DNA of 64,000 nt. Origin: Thalassia testudinum. Lineage: Eukaryota > Streptophyta > Magnoliopsida > Alismatales > Hydrocharitaceae. Where the stretch lies: positions 154,244,501 to 154,308,500 of the forward strand of contig JAZHRO010000063.1 of NCBI GenBank assembly GCA_037157565.1. The letters are read 5' to 3'. Made by a program: the position numbers and the translations under genes. Positions 1-12,200 of this stretch are shown here, piece after piece; the first letter of the stretch is position 1, and each line of letters starts with the position of its first letter. Below the pieces are notes generated by a model. That model made no database searches, was not told the DNA's origin, and saw only the letters and a program-made list of their open reading frames with translations.

Positions 1-551
1 TCAATCATTTTTATTATAAGCTCCAATGCTTCAGTGCATGGTGTTCGCTGAGCTTCTAAAGATTGTATAGTGTTCCGCAAATTAGCCAACACCCTTTCCT
101 TGATCTAATTCACCTGAAACAAATGGTTTGGTTCAGGTTTCGGTGGGTTTGAGTTAAATCTAGGGGAGTGAAGATATTGAGGTTCTCGGGTCCCTCTCTA
201 AAAGTAGGTCGTTCTAGGTTGTTCAAAAGATGGTGGCGACCTATATTCAATGGAATACTGAGGAGGGTAGGTGTTATAATCATTATATCCTTCCTGATTG
301 TAGATCGGGTTGGTTTGGTCATCAAAGAATGGAGATCCATAACCATTGTAGGTTTGGGAAGGATAGTAATCATGATCTTGTTGTCCAGGGTTAGGCCCTA
401 GACACTGAGGTCCATATTCATATCCCCAATCAAAGTCATCCTGGCTAGTGGATGGGTAATTACAAGTCAAGTCAGAATAGTAATCATCTTGGGGATAAGT
501 GGTGATAGGAGGATAGGATTGGAAATGTGTGTAAGATGTGGAAGGGTACAT
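1..551 (-). pseudogene. Tyr/Pro/Asp-rich ORF of element E, frameshifted
   Basis: The frame opens with an ATG at 551 in a favourable context (caccATG) and runs 117 codons to 198. It is rich in Tyr, Pro, Asp, Ser and Gln, with a segment YNGYGSPFFDDQ. Downstream the coding signal moves to other frames: GPENLNIFTPLDLTQ, then a helical stretch LANLRNTIQSLEAQ ending at the window edge. At least one frameshift and one stop are therefore present. It lies about 1.25 kb from the PBS, where gag would start. The composition resembles the Tyr/Pro/Gln-rich C-terminal part of gag in element C, including NGYGS, but no capsid domain is visible. It may be a gag variant or an accessory ORF like that of element A. 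I do not recognise a function. Confidence 0.45.
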
Positions 552-694
552 GGTGAAGTAAGGAGGGAAATCAGAAGAGAAAGAAGGAGCCCTGCAATAC
601 GAAAATACAAGACTGTCCTTAGGTTGGGTAGCCTAAAGGTTTACAGACTCTTAGAATCCATTCTAAGATTGTGGATGATTTACTCTACTTATGT

Positions 695-699
695 CCAGG
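695..699. repeat. Target-site duplication CCAGG of element A, left copy
   Basis: CCAGG lies immediately before the first TG of the A 5' LTR and again at 25352-25356 immediately after the final CA of the A 3' LTR. This is the 5-bp duplication expected of an LTR-retrotransposon integrase and it fixes both ends of A. Confidence 0.93.
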
Positions 700-2283
700 T
701 GATGAGAGCCTCATCATGAGCCATAACTAGCTCATTTTGACCCAATAAAGAAGATAAAAGCTCCTACATAACCTAGAAGAAGGCCTAACTGAAGGAACAA
801 GTGCCTTGAGAAGAAAACATGAAATAAAGGTTAAAATTGCAATTTTACCATTGCAGTACGTAAATGGGATTTCTCAGAGGCAAAACATAGGTCAAATGGT
901 ATAAATGAGATAAAAAGAGGGTTGAGTCAATCAGAAATGGGTTCATGTGCAATCTAAGAAATAAATGACACTTGGTAACCCTAAAACAGACCCGCTTAAA
1001 TTAACAAGGTTCTGGTCAGAAAAAAAAACAAGTAAACCCTCTAAAAATCATGGAAAAACATCCTCCAGGGTTTAGAACACTTAATTTGGCCTTTGGAACC
1101 TAGTTTGACCTAGATTAGGGTCTTAGCTCTTCAATTAACCTAATTTAGGTTTTTACGCAAAATGTCTAGTCAAACGAGGTCAAACCTGAAATCCAACTTC
1201 GCCATTGGATTCCTTAGGTCCAAATTAGGTATATACCAAAATTTGGACCTAAGGAGAGGTCATCTTGACCTACTTTGCAATTTAGTACACCCAAATCACA
1301 AATTGGTCCCTATCTTTTGAATACCTTTGCAGAGAGCCCCCTAGGTTCTTCGCCTCCTTTACAAACCGGTCCTGCCGCCATTGCTAGGGCAGAACCGAGC
1401 TCCGGCGAGTTTCGGAGAGGAATTGCTCTCTAATCCCTCAGAGATTCCCTCCCAGAAATGGAAGGAGGATTCTCTGAGGAATTCCCTTCCTTATAAAGTC
1501 AATTACAATCGCTGGTGTGAACCCAATCTCTCGTGCGAACTCACGAGAGATTTGGGTATCCACCTTCCTTCCAACTCCGGCAAGCAGACATAATTGCGCG
1601 CTCTCCACGCACTGATAGGAGCAGCCAGCACCTATAAAACATCCCCCCAGACCCTGCCGCAGGACCCGAGCTTGATTTGGCCGAGTGTCCACCCCTAATT
1701 CATCTCCTCCTGCCCGGCCAAAAGTCCCAGCAAGCTCCGGCGAGCCCCCCTCTCCTCAGGAAGCTAACTCTGCCACAAAACCAGTGGCAGAGTTAGCTTC
1801 CTGACTTCCCTCCGCGTTGCGCAGTACCCGCGCACGCCGCCTCAGCCCCGTCGTCGCCGCCGTTCTCCCCCACTGGGCATCATCTTCTCCGGCGACAGCA
1901 GGTATTGCTGTCTGCCTTCCGTCTCCTTTCGTCCTTACAATTAGGTTAGAACTCCTCTCCATCCTCTCCTCTCTCTTTTCCCCCTGTTATCTCATTTGAT
2001 TACCCCTCGACCGACGTTGACCACCCTCATCTTCCACATCACCGACTGACCTCCGGCGAGCTGCTTCCACCATTCCAGCCCCCCCACACGGCTTGCCAAC
2101 CACTTCGAGAGTTCCGCCTCACCACCAGGAACTCGCTCCACCCTACAACTGCCACTCCAGACCTCCATAATCACCCCCCGAACAACCCACCATCTCTGAC
2201 CACAGGTTGACCTAGGCACGCACGCCTAGGTCGACCTGCGGCCTGCAGCATCGTCCACCACCTTCGCCGTGCCACGGCGAAGG
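700..2283 (+). repeat. Element A 5' LTR, first part
   Basis: It matches 22681-24260 of the 3' LTR. It starts with the hairpin TGATGAG-AGC-CTCATCA. TATA-like signals are at 1492-1498 (TATAAAG) and about 1633 (CTATAAAA), both kept in the other LTR. The last five bases, GAAGG (2279-2283), are the target duplicated by the insertion of B. Short ORFs in the GC-rich part (1380-2230) have no support beyond being open. Confidence 0.92.
1756..1804. repeat. Perfect 21-bp inverted repeat unique to the 5' LTR copy of A
   Basis: The left arm is 1756-1776, the 7-nt loop 1777-1783 and the right arm 1784-1804, all perfectly complementary. In the 3' LTR (about 23731-23784) only the nine bases next to the loop pair (CTCTGCCAC/GTGGCAGAG). 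The outer left arm there reads CCCTCTTCG-like sequence instead of the complement of the right arm. Confidence 0.9.
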
Positions 2284-2797
2284 TAATGGTGGTGAAAATG
2301 GTTGTTGTAAATGTTTGTTGGTAATAATTGTTGATTATGTCGTTGTAGTATAGGGTGTATAATATAACATTAAGGATGTCGTATAGTGGTGAGTATGGGT
2401 GAGTTCCAGTCATTACAACCATTATTATCATTTGCTTATTTATCTAATTTTTACTGGTTTTGTTCCAGGTCGTTCACTGGGAGGCAATTTATTGAATTTA
2501 ATTCGGTCACTCTTTGATTATCTCAAAATTGTCTTCTTATTCAAAAAAAAAAAAAAAAAAAACTTTACATTTTATTAAAGAATGAATGAATGTGTTTTAT
2601 TTACCTAATTACTAAGAAATGCTTGCAAAAATACTAACTATGAACAAGCATCAAACAATCTATTATTATACTCTAAACTATGTATTTACAAGTTATCCTA
2701 TTAGTACTATCATAATAGTATATAATACATTAGAATGCAATGGTGTAGAAATTTAACTTATTAGTCTGTTATGTATAGTAACATATACAGCAGTTTC

Positions 2798-2891
2798 AGT
2801 GACAGATATAAGCGTCGCTAAATCTCAGAAAACACTATATACAACCTAAAGAGGCAAAACTGAGATCTTTAGCGACGTTTATAGTGTCACT
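2798..2891. repeat. Imperfect palindromic stem with CGTCGCTAAA arms inside the B LTR
   Basis: The left arm 2798-2828 and right arm 2860-2891 pair through AGTGAC, CGTCGCTAAA and CTCAG blocks around a loop of about 30 nt. The same structure is at 13274-13367 in the other LTR. Such AGTGACG/CGTCGCTAAA arms resemble the ends of small DNA-transposon derivatives (inference from general pattern only). It could be a decayed MITE carried by the LTR. Confidence 0.6.
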
Positions 2892-3169
2892 TTATTCTGT
2901 TAGTAATTATATAGATTTACTTATACGTATGTATACTACTTATTCTTTTTCTTTGTTTCTCTTTCTTTCTTCATTAAGTCTCTGTTCTTTGTATTCTTAA
3001 CTCCTGTTCTTCTTGTGTTCATATTTCTGTTTTCTTCTAAGTATTCATCTTCTTCTTTCTCTTTTTATTACTCTTGTTCTTTTCTCTGTTGTTCTTGTAC
3101 TCTTTTCTTTTTTCTCTTGTGTTAACTCTTTGTTCTTCTCTTTGTTAACTCTTCTGTCTTAGCATATTT

Positions 3170-3690
3170 CAGAGGCTGCGGTGGGGAGGGGATTAGGCTA
3201 ATATCATTAGTTTAAAACGTGTTTAGTTTGCGGGCACGCTTTTCGAGGGATACACAGCACCCTAAGGGTGGGACCAGACCTCTACTAAGCGCGCCCTAAT
3301 CTCAGATTAGGTGGCTTAATTATGTCTTTAATCTCAGCGCCAGGCCTCAGCCCAACGCCATATGCTCGCACACGCTCGGGCCCCCGGCCACACACACACG
3401 TCACATATTTATCGCAAATCAGACAGAGTACTCAGACCAGAGCTCAATGGGTAATCGGGTCATATGTTCAAAGGCAGTGCTTCGGGCGCCCGGCGCCCGT
3501 GACGACTGGCCTAACAGTAACACAAATTATATTTATGTGGCTGCGCTTGACTTACAGCACACGATGTGGTGCTATTCCAGCGCCACATCGTGCGCTGGAA
3601 ATCAGGTGCAGCTGCGTCTGTTCGTGCTTTTGGCCCTTGATTTGGGGGCCATAAATTATTAAATAAAATAAAATAAAATATGGTTAATAA
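3170..3690. other. GC-rich island ending in (TAAAA)n within the B LTR
   Basis: A GC-rich block of about 490 bp (CGGGCGCCCGGCGCC core near 3480) sits between T/C-rich and AT-rich DNA. It contains a strong hairpin around 3558-3600 (CGATGTGG...CCACATCG) and finishes with TAAATAAAATAAAATAAAA at 3659-3677. It is repeated at about 13648-14165. The sharp composition edges and A-rich tail suggest an absorbed retroposed sequence. I could not identify a source or a target duplication. Confidence 0.4.
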
Positions 3691-6600
3691 AGTATTTACA
3701 TAATACTACATAATTGATTAATTAATTTTGAATTTTAAATATGTTTACTATACAAATAAATTCGCTAAACTAGGCTGATTGTACAGGTTGATTTAGGTGA
3801 TTAAATAGTTAATTACTTATAAAATAGTTAGTAAATGGTCTAATTGACCTTATACAGATTTAATTTACATACTTAAGTATTTTATACATATTTTTCTTGT
3901 ATATTTACGAATTTATTTCTATTTTATTTAAGTTAAACTAGCTGTTCTGGGTGTTTTAAATAAAACTAAGTTACAGTAAGCTATACTAGGTATAATTGTA
4001 CTTTAACTAACTTAAATTACTTACTATATATGTTAACCTAAGTCTATAGATTTATTTACTTAATTATAGCTCTAAATTATTAATTTAGCTAATTTCTTCT
4101 ATAATATAGCTACTAAATATGTAAATATGAATCTGTATATATACATATACATAAATCAGTAAATACATACATAATAGTTCAGTATTTATACATATATTTA
4201 CATAGATTACATATGTATATAGATTTATGTACAAGTTTATACAGTATTTACAGTATATCTATGTATGTCTACGTACATAATCAGGCTGTATATTATAGTT
4301 ATAATAGTATGGATATGTATATTTACAGTGTGAAATTAAGTATGTATAATTAGGTTTTAGTAGGAATTTAGGGAATGAGGGTTAATTAAGTTTTTATTTC
4401 ATTTTAAACAGCAGCTAAGCTACTGTCAGAGAAGATGGAGAGGGAAGAGAATGTGCTGTTCAGGGTGTTTTAGCAGTGTCAGTGGCTTAAGCCACTGTCA
4501 AATGGGCTAACTGCTGCTGCAGTTAGTCCATTTGAAGAGGGGGAAAGTATTCACAGATGAGAGGAGAATTTAGAGAAGAGGGGAATGTAGCTGCAATTTG
4601 CAGCATTTTACTGTATAACTGGGAATAAGAGAAAATTCAGAACAAACTAAAAATTAAAGAGTTGAAATCCAAATCTGATAAGGGTATAAATCTCACGAAA
4701 ATCACATAAGAATTCAGTTCAAATACCCACAAGGAAAAGCCCTTATCAAAAGCATCATTTCAGATCAAAACACAAATGGCATTGAGTTAGTCTTCCTAAT
4801 GCCATAGACAGCATGAAGGAAGACTTAACTCAATCAATTAAAACCAAAAACATACAATCCCAGTTTCTTGCAACCTTAAGGAGTATGGAAAACTCCTTAG
4901 GTTAGAGAATCACCATACAAAAATAATTATCAAACAGGTGGTGTATGGCAGTTCTGAAATGACAAATCAGAAAAAGAATGCATTAAAGGAATTTATAAAA
5001 GCTAGCGAATGCATTCAGATCAAGGCAGAAGCAAATTCATGAAAGGCTCTTCTGATTTGTTCTCTGTCACCAGAGAACTTCTCAGAATCCTTGCCCTCAA
5101 GGAAAACCAAAATCCCTTCAATTTGTCAGATCTGTCAAGACATTTCAGAAAGCAAAATCTCTTCAAAACCCATGTTAAAGTGAATCTGACAAACTGAGGC
5201 AATCAATCTAAAATAAAAGGGGCTTTTGTGAACACAAATGGGGTGAGTGAGAAGCCCCAAATGGTGCTTGTGACGCCAATTTCAGATCTGAGGCAGTACA
5301 CCATCAGATCTGGAATTGGGTCCGGATGTGTGGGTGATTGGTGAAAAATTCGTCGTTAAAAGGAAAAAAAACAAGAATCAGAATCTGGATGATGGGAAAA
5401 ACAAAACATGAAGAGGGAGATAAATTGAATAGTGAACAGATGATTCTTCCCCTCTGATCTGGACTGATCAGAGGAGGTAAGGGAGGGGATCTAATACTAA
5501 TTCTACTCCTAAGACTAATCTAACTACAGCTAACATTAAACGCTAACAATTAAAACTAAATCTATTCTAAACTACTGCAAACTAAATCTAACACTACTTG
5601 TGCAGAATTAAAAACTAAACTAAAAGGAAGAATGGGACCTAAGGGTCCTTAGCCGGCGGCTAAGGAGGAAGAAAGGAGGAGGGTGACTCCAGCGGAGGGA
5701 AGAGTTTGCTAGTGAGACTCCAGGGTCGTCCTCAGGTGCTACGAGGTCCTTAGCGACGAGGAGGGTCGAGAGCAGGCGATGATTCCACAGCCGGTGGCTG
5801 TGAAATCAGGGTCTAGATGAGGAGGAGAGACTGGAGTGGAAGAATTGATCGCTAAGAGATGTAGGAGGGAGCGATCCCCTGCGCGCGACACCACTGAGGT
5901 GCTTAAATAGCAGCTCAGTGATTGGAATCACCACAAGGGTGAGGTTAATCAAAATTAAGCCGGTGGTGAGGATGAGATGGGTAGAGCGCGCGGCGAGTCA
6001 AGAGAGAAATCTGACCGTCAGATGAGATCTGGGAAGAGAGGTGAACGCACGCACCGAATCGCGCGAAGGTTCCATTTGAATCCAGCCGCAGATCGAGATC
6101 AAAAGTGCGATGGACGGTCGAGAATGGCTGTGTTCTTCGCGTGCTACAGTGCGCGTGAAGAACTCAGCTTCTCGTTGAAATAAAGGGGAAATTTGCAGAC
6201 GGACCCTTAGAAGAAGGGGTAGAACATTTGCATGCAGGCCCATAAGTGAGAAGAATAGCAGCTGGAAGGGCCCTGCAGTCTTACAAAAGGGTCCCTGCAG
6301 CTTGCAAATAGGTCCAAAAAGGCGTTTTGAAGGGTAGAAATGTAATGCATGAAGGACCTAATTGTAATCTATTTATTTCTAAGCCTAAATGATGTCCAAT
6401 TGCTTTCAAATTTTTACATGTGCTTAATTGAACATTTACGACATTGATTTTACTTCTGATTCGGCTTTTCAAACTTGTTTATGTGTTCAATTTATGCATG
6501 GATCATCATTTATTCTTTTATTTTAAGAGTATCTCACTTTTGTGACCTAATTATGAAGTTTTAACACACGTTAAAAGTTTTAGGTCTTTTCTTTAATTCC

Positions 6601-6695
6601 CACACTTAACCCTTTTTATATGTTAATTTGATATTGTTTTGCTTAGTGTCTAGCTTAATTTCAGCCTTTTAGCCATGATGAGTAGCCACTCATCA

Positions 6696-6732
6696 TACCC
6701 CCATGCTTACGTTTTGCTAGTCCCTTAGCAAA
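6696..6732 (-). promoter_or_regulatory. Element B polypurine tract with upstream stem
   Basis: On the minus strand GCATGGGGGTA abuts the 3' LTR. It is preceded by an inverted repeat TTGCTA-AGGGAC-TAGCAA (plus-strand 6712-6732). A, C and F carry the same arrangement. The PPT primes plus-strand DNA synthesis during reverse transcription. Confidence 0.85.
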
Positions 6733-8347
6733 CAATCTATTGAAGTGTAAGGAAATTTAAGTATCAACAAGGTAAGTGTGTAGAGATATCTTTTTCTTCT
6801 TTCAAAAATTTTTAAGTGTTTATGATGATGATCTTTAAGCTGAAACATTTTCCAATACCAACTGTGTTTTTTGGACATTGTGAGAACCTGGTTACTGAGG
6901 ATAACCTACCAGAACTCGAGGCTTAAATGACATAGACCATCTCTCAACCAACAAGGACTCTTGATATTTAAACCTTAAGTCGAATTCCAGGACTCAGGAG
7001 GTTTTACAGAGACTCAGAATACTACGAAGTTATGGCTGTGCTTTGTGATAAGTCAGGACTAACCAGATGAATTCTAAAGCTCAATCCCGGGGTTTCACTT
7101 CTTTTTAAGTCCAGGTTGGTCCTAACTTCAGCTCATGTTTTCGGATGACTCTAAAAAATTGATGGTATTCAAACCCAACCCTTATTGTATTTGTGGCTCA
7201 GAGAAGAATTTTTTGGTGGAAATATAGGGTATTTATTTTGAACCCTGAAAACATTTTTGGTGGAAGAGTTGTTTTTTAGACTTTTTGGAGAACATACTTT
7301 TTTTTTTTTTTTTTTTTTTTTGAACAGTATGTCTCCAAAACTTATTTGGTAGAGCGCACTGTATTTGGTGGGTGAATTTTTTGTGGAAAGAGCTTCTCCT
7401 AGACACAAGACTAAAGATTAGGACAAAGAGTCTACCTGCATGTACAGGTAAGGACTCCACCTTCCCTAATGAACACAAGGGTTGAGGTTTAGGTTCAAGT
7501 GGTCTTTCCTGACATTGTGTAGTGTAAGCCAAGGTTACTTAGACTCCTAAGTCAAAGCAAACCAACGAATCCTGTACTGGTGACTCAGGTACAAGAATTG
7601 TCCTAAAGTTAGGAGAGACTGTGGTCTATCTTGTCAAGGCTCGAAGTGTATTAAGCCTAAGCTTGTATCAAGCTCCTATGGCCCGGCAGGTCAAACCAGT
7701 AACGGTTGAATGTCCATAGACACTTATTCTATTTTTTTGTTTTCAGCTATAAGATCACTTATCTTTTCTTTTTTCTTTTTCTCCCTCCTCTCTTGAAATG
7801 AATATCCTCCTTTGACAAATAAAGTACATGTCCCTTATTGTATTTTTGGGATTTTTGATTTGTTATTTTTTTTTTTTTTTGTATTTTTAGCTTTGTAATT
7901 TTTTTTGAAAAATTTTTCAAAATTTTTCAATTTTTTTTTTTTTTTTTTTTGAAGTATATATTTTTTTGATAATACTATATGTACTATAGGTGTGCCTACG
8001 ATTGCATTTTGGTTTAAATGGTTTACCATTTACACCCCCCCATGCTTAAATGTTTCGATGTCCTCATTGAATGAAAGGGTGGATGCAAATGCATGCTCTG
8101 CTTTCCACTATCCTAGATTGGGTGATGGAAGAAAGTCGGAATGAGGAGATACAATCTCTGTGCGGACGATTTTAAGTCTGATCTAAGATCAGAGTGAACA
8201 GTCAGGCTAGGAAGTGAAATGCATGACATGTGTGCAATGAATGTATGCTCAGAATGCAAGGGTAGACACTATATGCAAATAAAGGTAAGAGTAAGAAAAG
8301 TGTAAAACAGCTATATACAAGGGTAGGTGTTGCTAAGTTTAACGCCT
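6733..8347 (-). other. Element B 3' untranslated region with an internal PPT-like motif
   Basis: There is no coding evidence between the end of integrase and the PPT; T runs lie near 7300, 7865 and 7930. At 8033-8071 (minus) is a conserved block: AATGAGGACAT, then AAGCATGGGGGGGTG. Equivalent blocks occur in A (21305-21342) and C (about 30460-30500), each just after the coding part. It looks like a second polypurine tract. Confidence 0.6.
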
Positions 8348-9226
8348 TCAGCTAGGCGAAAACTTACATGGTAATTCAAAATGTAGGAGCGAAATGGTGG
8401 AATTGACAAGTCTGAGATCATGCGGCTCAACAAAAGGTTTCAGTCTTTGTCCATTAACAATAAAGGGTTCAGATTTGTCAAGTTCAGTGATCTCAACGGC
8501 TCCATTATCAAATAATCTCAAGATTTTGAAAGGTCCAATCCATTTTGATCTTAACTTCCCAGGAAAGAGTTTCAGTCTAGAGTCGAAGAGAAGGACTTTT
8601 TTACCAGGGTGAAAAGATTTCCTAAGAATGTGACGGTCATGGAAGGCCTTAAGTTTGTCCTTATACATCCTTGAGCTTTCATAAGATTCATTCCTTAATT
8701 CATCGAGCTCAGACATTTGTAATTTCCTAAGATCACCGGCCTTCTCTAAGTCTAAGTTACACTTTCTGATGGCCCAATAGGCTTTGTGCTCTAATTCGAC
8801 AGGAAGATGACAGTGTTTCCCGTACACAAGTCTAAAAGGAGACATGCCTAAAGGGGTTTTGTGGGCTGTCCTATATGCCCACAACGCATCAGAAAGGCGG
8901 GAAGACCAATCCTTTCTATCAGGTCGGATGGTAGTCTGTAAAATCTTTTTGATCTCCCGATTAGATAATTCAGCAAGTCCATTGGTTTGAGGGTGATAAG
9001 ATGTAGCAATCCTATGTGACACCCCATACTTTTGCAGTAGGGACTGAAAATGTGTGTTTCTAAAATGAGACCCTCCATCACTAATGATGGCTTTAGGTAC
9101 CCCGAATCTAGAGAAGATGAAATCTTGAACAAATTGTGTCACAACTCTATGATCATTAGTCCTTGAGGGGATGGCTTCAATCCATTTTGAAACATACTCA
9201 ACTGCCAACAATATGTACTCGAAGCC
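8348..9226 (-). pseudogene. Element B integrase core and C-terminal domain, after in-frame stop
   Basis: This is the same frame as the upstream polyprotein, separated by one TAA (9227-9229). From the first residues after the stop it carries the second catalytic Asp in IISDGGSHF and the catalytic Glu in [13 protein letters not shown], 35 residues apart, so with D1129 upstream the D,D(35)E triad is complete. A C-terminal domain with [11 protein letters not shown] resembles the GPY/F module of Ty3/gypsy integrases. The single stop falls between the first Asp and the conserved YVSKW stretch. This copy would therefore give an inactive integrase unless the stop were read through. The frame ends normally near 8348. 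Confidence 0.9.
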
Positions 9227-12200
9227 TTAAGATTTAGGAAAAGGTCCCATGAAGTCAATGCCCCAAATGTCAAAGATTTCGCACACCATGATCGGATTCA
9301 AGGGCATCATGTCTCGGCGGCCAATACTACCAAGAGACTGACAGCGTGAACATGCCCTGCTATATTCGTGTGCATCCTTGAAGATTGTGGGCCAATAGAA
9401 ACCACTCTGCAAAATCTTTGCAGCGGTCTTTTTGCTAGAGAAGTGACCGCCGCACGCCTGGTCGTGGCAGAATGATAAGATGCTTCTAATCTCCTTATCA
9501 GGGACGCACTTCCTAAAGATCTGGTCTTTACAATGCTTGAAAAGCCAAGGTTCTTCCCAGTAATAGTGCTTGGCCTCGGATCTAAGTCTGTCTTTTTGAT
9601 GTCGGACCCAATTAGTGGGGATGAGTCCAGAAGCCAGGTAGTTGACAATGTCAGCATACCAGGGAAGATCAGAATGAATGACCAACAATTGCTCGTCAGG
9701 GAAGTGGTCAGAGATGGGTAAAGAAGGAGAAATCGCTTCAGAAGGAAGGCGGGATAAGTGGTCAGCTACCACATTCTGCTTTCCAGCCTTATCACGAATC
9801 TCTAAATCAAATTCCTGTAAAAGTAGGATCCATCTAATCAGACGAGATTTCGCGTCCTTCTTGGCGAGAAGATATCGAACTGCCGTGTGGTCAGTGTAGA
9901 CTATAATGTGGGAACCTAAAAGATAAGGTCTGAATTTTTCCAGTGCATATACTACAGCTAGCAATTCCTTTTCCGTGACGGTGTAATTCCTCTGAGCTTC
10001 ATCTAAGGTCTTGCTAGCGTAATAGATGACTGTGGGTTTCCCGTCCAATTTTTGACCAAGGACAGCTCCTACTGCATAATTAGAGGCATCACACATGATC
10101 TCAAAAGGGTGAGACCAATTCGGGGGTTGCAGTATGGGTGCCTTGGTAATCAGATCACGAAGTGTCGTATAGGCACGAACACAATCGTCAGAGATCTGGA
10201 AGTCTACGTCTTTAGAGAGGAGAGTAGTGAGAGGTCGGGCTATTTTCGAGAAATCCGCTATAAAGCGGCGATAAAAACCAACATGCCCGAGGAAAGATCG
10301 AATTTGCTTAACCGACGAAGGTAGTGGTAAATCAGAAATCAACTTTACCTTCGCGCGGTCAACCTCAATTCCTCTCTCAGAAATAAGGTGACCTAATACA
10401 AGTCCTTCAGTTACCATGAAATGAGATTTCTCCCAGGAAAGTACCAGATTCACATTAATGCATCTTTGCAGGACCTTGGTCAGGTGGTCTAGACATGCAT
10501 CAAATGTGCTCCCGAAGACCGAGAAGTCATCCATGAAGACTTCTAAACAATCGCCTACTAAGTCAGAAAAGATTGCAAACATACACCGCTGGAATGTAGC
10601 AGGTGCGTTGCACAATCCAAAAGGCATCCTACGGAATGCAAAGGTTCCGTAGGTGCAGGTGAATGTTGTTTTCTCCTGATCATCGGGGTGAATTGCCACC
10701 TGATTATATCCTGAATAGCCATCCAAAAAGCAAAAAAATCTATTCCCTGCCACTCTTTCCAGTATTTGATCAATGAAGGGCAAAGGGAAATGATCTTTCT
10801 TCGTGGCTTGGTTGAGTTTTCGGTAATCTATACATACTCGCCACGAACTAGCAATGCGTGTAGGGATGACTTCTCCAGAATCAGTGGTGATGATGGTAAG
10901 TCCGGCCTTTTTTGGCACAACCTGAACAGGACTTACCCATCTACTGTCAGAAATTGGGTAGATAATTCCATTGTCCAGCCATTTAATCATTTCACTTTTT
11001 ATCACCTCTTGTAATGTAGGGTTTAATCTACGCTGGGGCTGTCTAGTAGGTCTAGATCCTTCTTCAGTGAAAATCCTATGTGTGCAATAAGAAGGACTGA
11101 TGCCAGTAAGGTCAGAAAGGCTCCATCCTATAGCCTGCCTATGTGCTCTTAGGACAGATAAGAGTCGTGACTCTTGATCAGAAGAAAGGGAAGAGTTAAC
11201 AATCACCGGATAGGTCTGATCAGGTCCTAAGAAAACATATTTGAGAGAGTCAGGAAGAGGTTTGAGTTCAACAGGCACAGGATCAGAAGGAGCAGGTGTG
11301 AAAGTTTCAGGAGATCCTAGAGATACTAATGGAATGGGAGGAAGGTCCTCAGTCTCTAAATTTGGTATCTCAGTGGAAGTCAAGTCAGAGTCCAAAGAGT
11401 GTTGAGGTTCTAAATTTAATGAATTGATCAAGGTGTCCTCAACCAATTGATCCAATGAATCCAGGGAGAAGATTTCTTCAATTAAACTACAGGTCGATCC
11501 TCTTTGGACCTGAAAAATATCAATTTTTATTTTCTGATCTCCAAACTTTAATTCTATAAGGCCCTCCTCACAATTGATGTTTGCCTTGGCCGTAGCCAAG
11601 AAAGGTCTTCCTAAAATGATAGGTGTATTCTGGATATCTTCAGGTACTTCCATGTCAAGGACTATAAAGTCTACAGGGAAGTAAAAATCCTTGACCCGCA
11701 CTATGACATCTTCCAACACTCCCTGAGGTGTCTTAACTGATCTGTCAGCTAATTGCAGGGACACCTTGGTTGGCTTCAAATTGCCAACCTCAAAATGTGT
11801 CAGTAGAGAGGTTGGGATAAGATTGATGGAAGCACCTAGGTCAAGTAGTGCTCTATTGAATGTGGTGTTACCAATCATGCAGGATAAGAGAGGGGTGCCT
11901 GGGTCTTTCATCTTAGTTGGGAGGGTACTAGAGATGATGGAACTAGCTTGTTCCGAGAGAATGATTGGACTACTCCCTTTTTGAATTCTTGCTTTACGAT
12001 TAGGTGTACATAGGTCTTTTAAAAACTTAGCGTAAAGAGGGATGTGGCGGATTGCATCCAACAAGGGGATGTTTATGTGGACTTGCTCAAAGAGCTTAAG
12101 CAAATCCTCCTCAGGTGCCACACAGGTCTTTTTCTTTCCTTTCTCCTTCTTCTTTAAAGCTTCAGGAAAAGGTACTGGAGTTGTGAGAGGTTCAGTTATA

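Larger units (their letters stand above)
1..699 (-). mobile_element. Element E, internal region, distal part (Athila-like LTR retrotransposon)
   Basis: This is the part of element E lying beyond the insertion of element A. Read on the minus strand it continues from 25352-26440 after removal of A and one CCAGG copy. The E primer-binding site (26441-26458) and E LTR lie in the same orientation. The stretch holds a reading frame starting at 551 and its broken continuation to position 1. About 20 bases upstream of the ATG is a pyrimidine-rich tract ending in TATTGCAG, which looks like an intron acceptor (seen), so a spliced leader is possible (inference). The other LTR of E lies outside the window. 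Confidence 0.7.
2284..6695 (-). repeat. Element B 3' LTR (4.4 kb)
   Basis: It matches 12761-17171 throughout. On the minus strand it begins with the hairpin TGATGAGT-GGCT-ACTCATCA. From the + left end it holds: a homopolymer A run (2543-2560), a palindromic insertion-like stem (2798-2891), a T/C-rich block, a GC-rich island (about 3170-3660), an AT-rich block to about 4380, and a moderately GC-rich end with CTATTTAAG (about 5902, minus) as a possible TATA signal. 4.4 kb is very long for an LTR. Confidence 0.95.

Noticed and set aside
3322..3662. Frames of 71-110 codons in the GC-rich part of the B LTR, conserved at 13798-14138
   Set aside because: Conservation is only that of a recent LTR duplicate, and the two frames overlap each other.
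7169..8029. Minus-strand frames with poly-Lys in the B 3' region
   Set aside because: They cross long T runs that read as Lys on the minus strand; no domain and no conservation in A or C.
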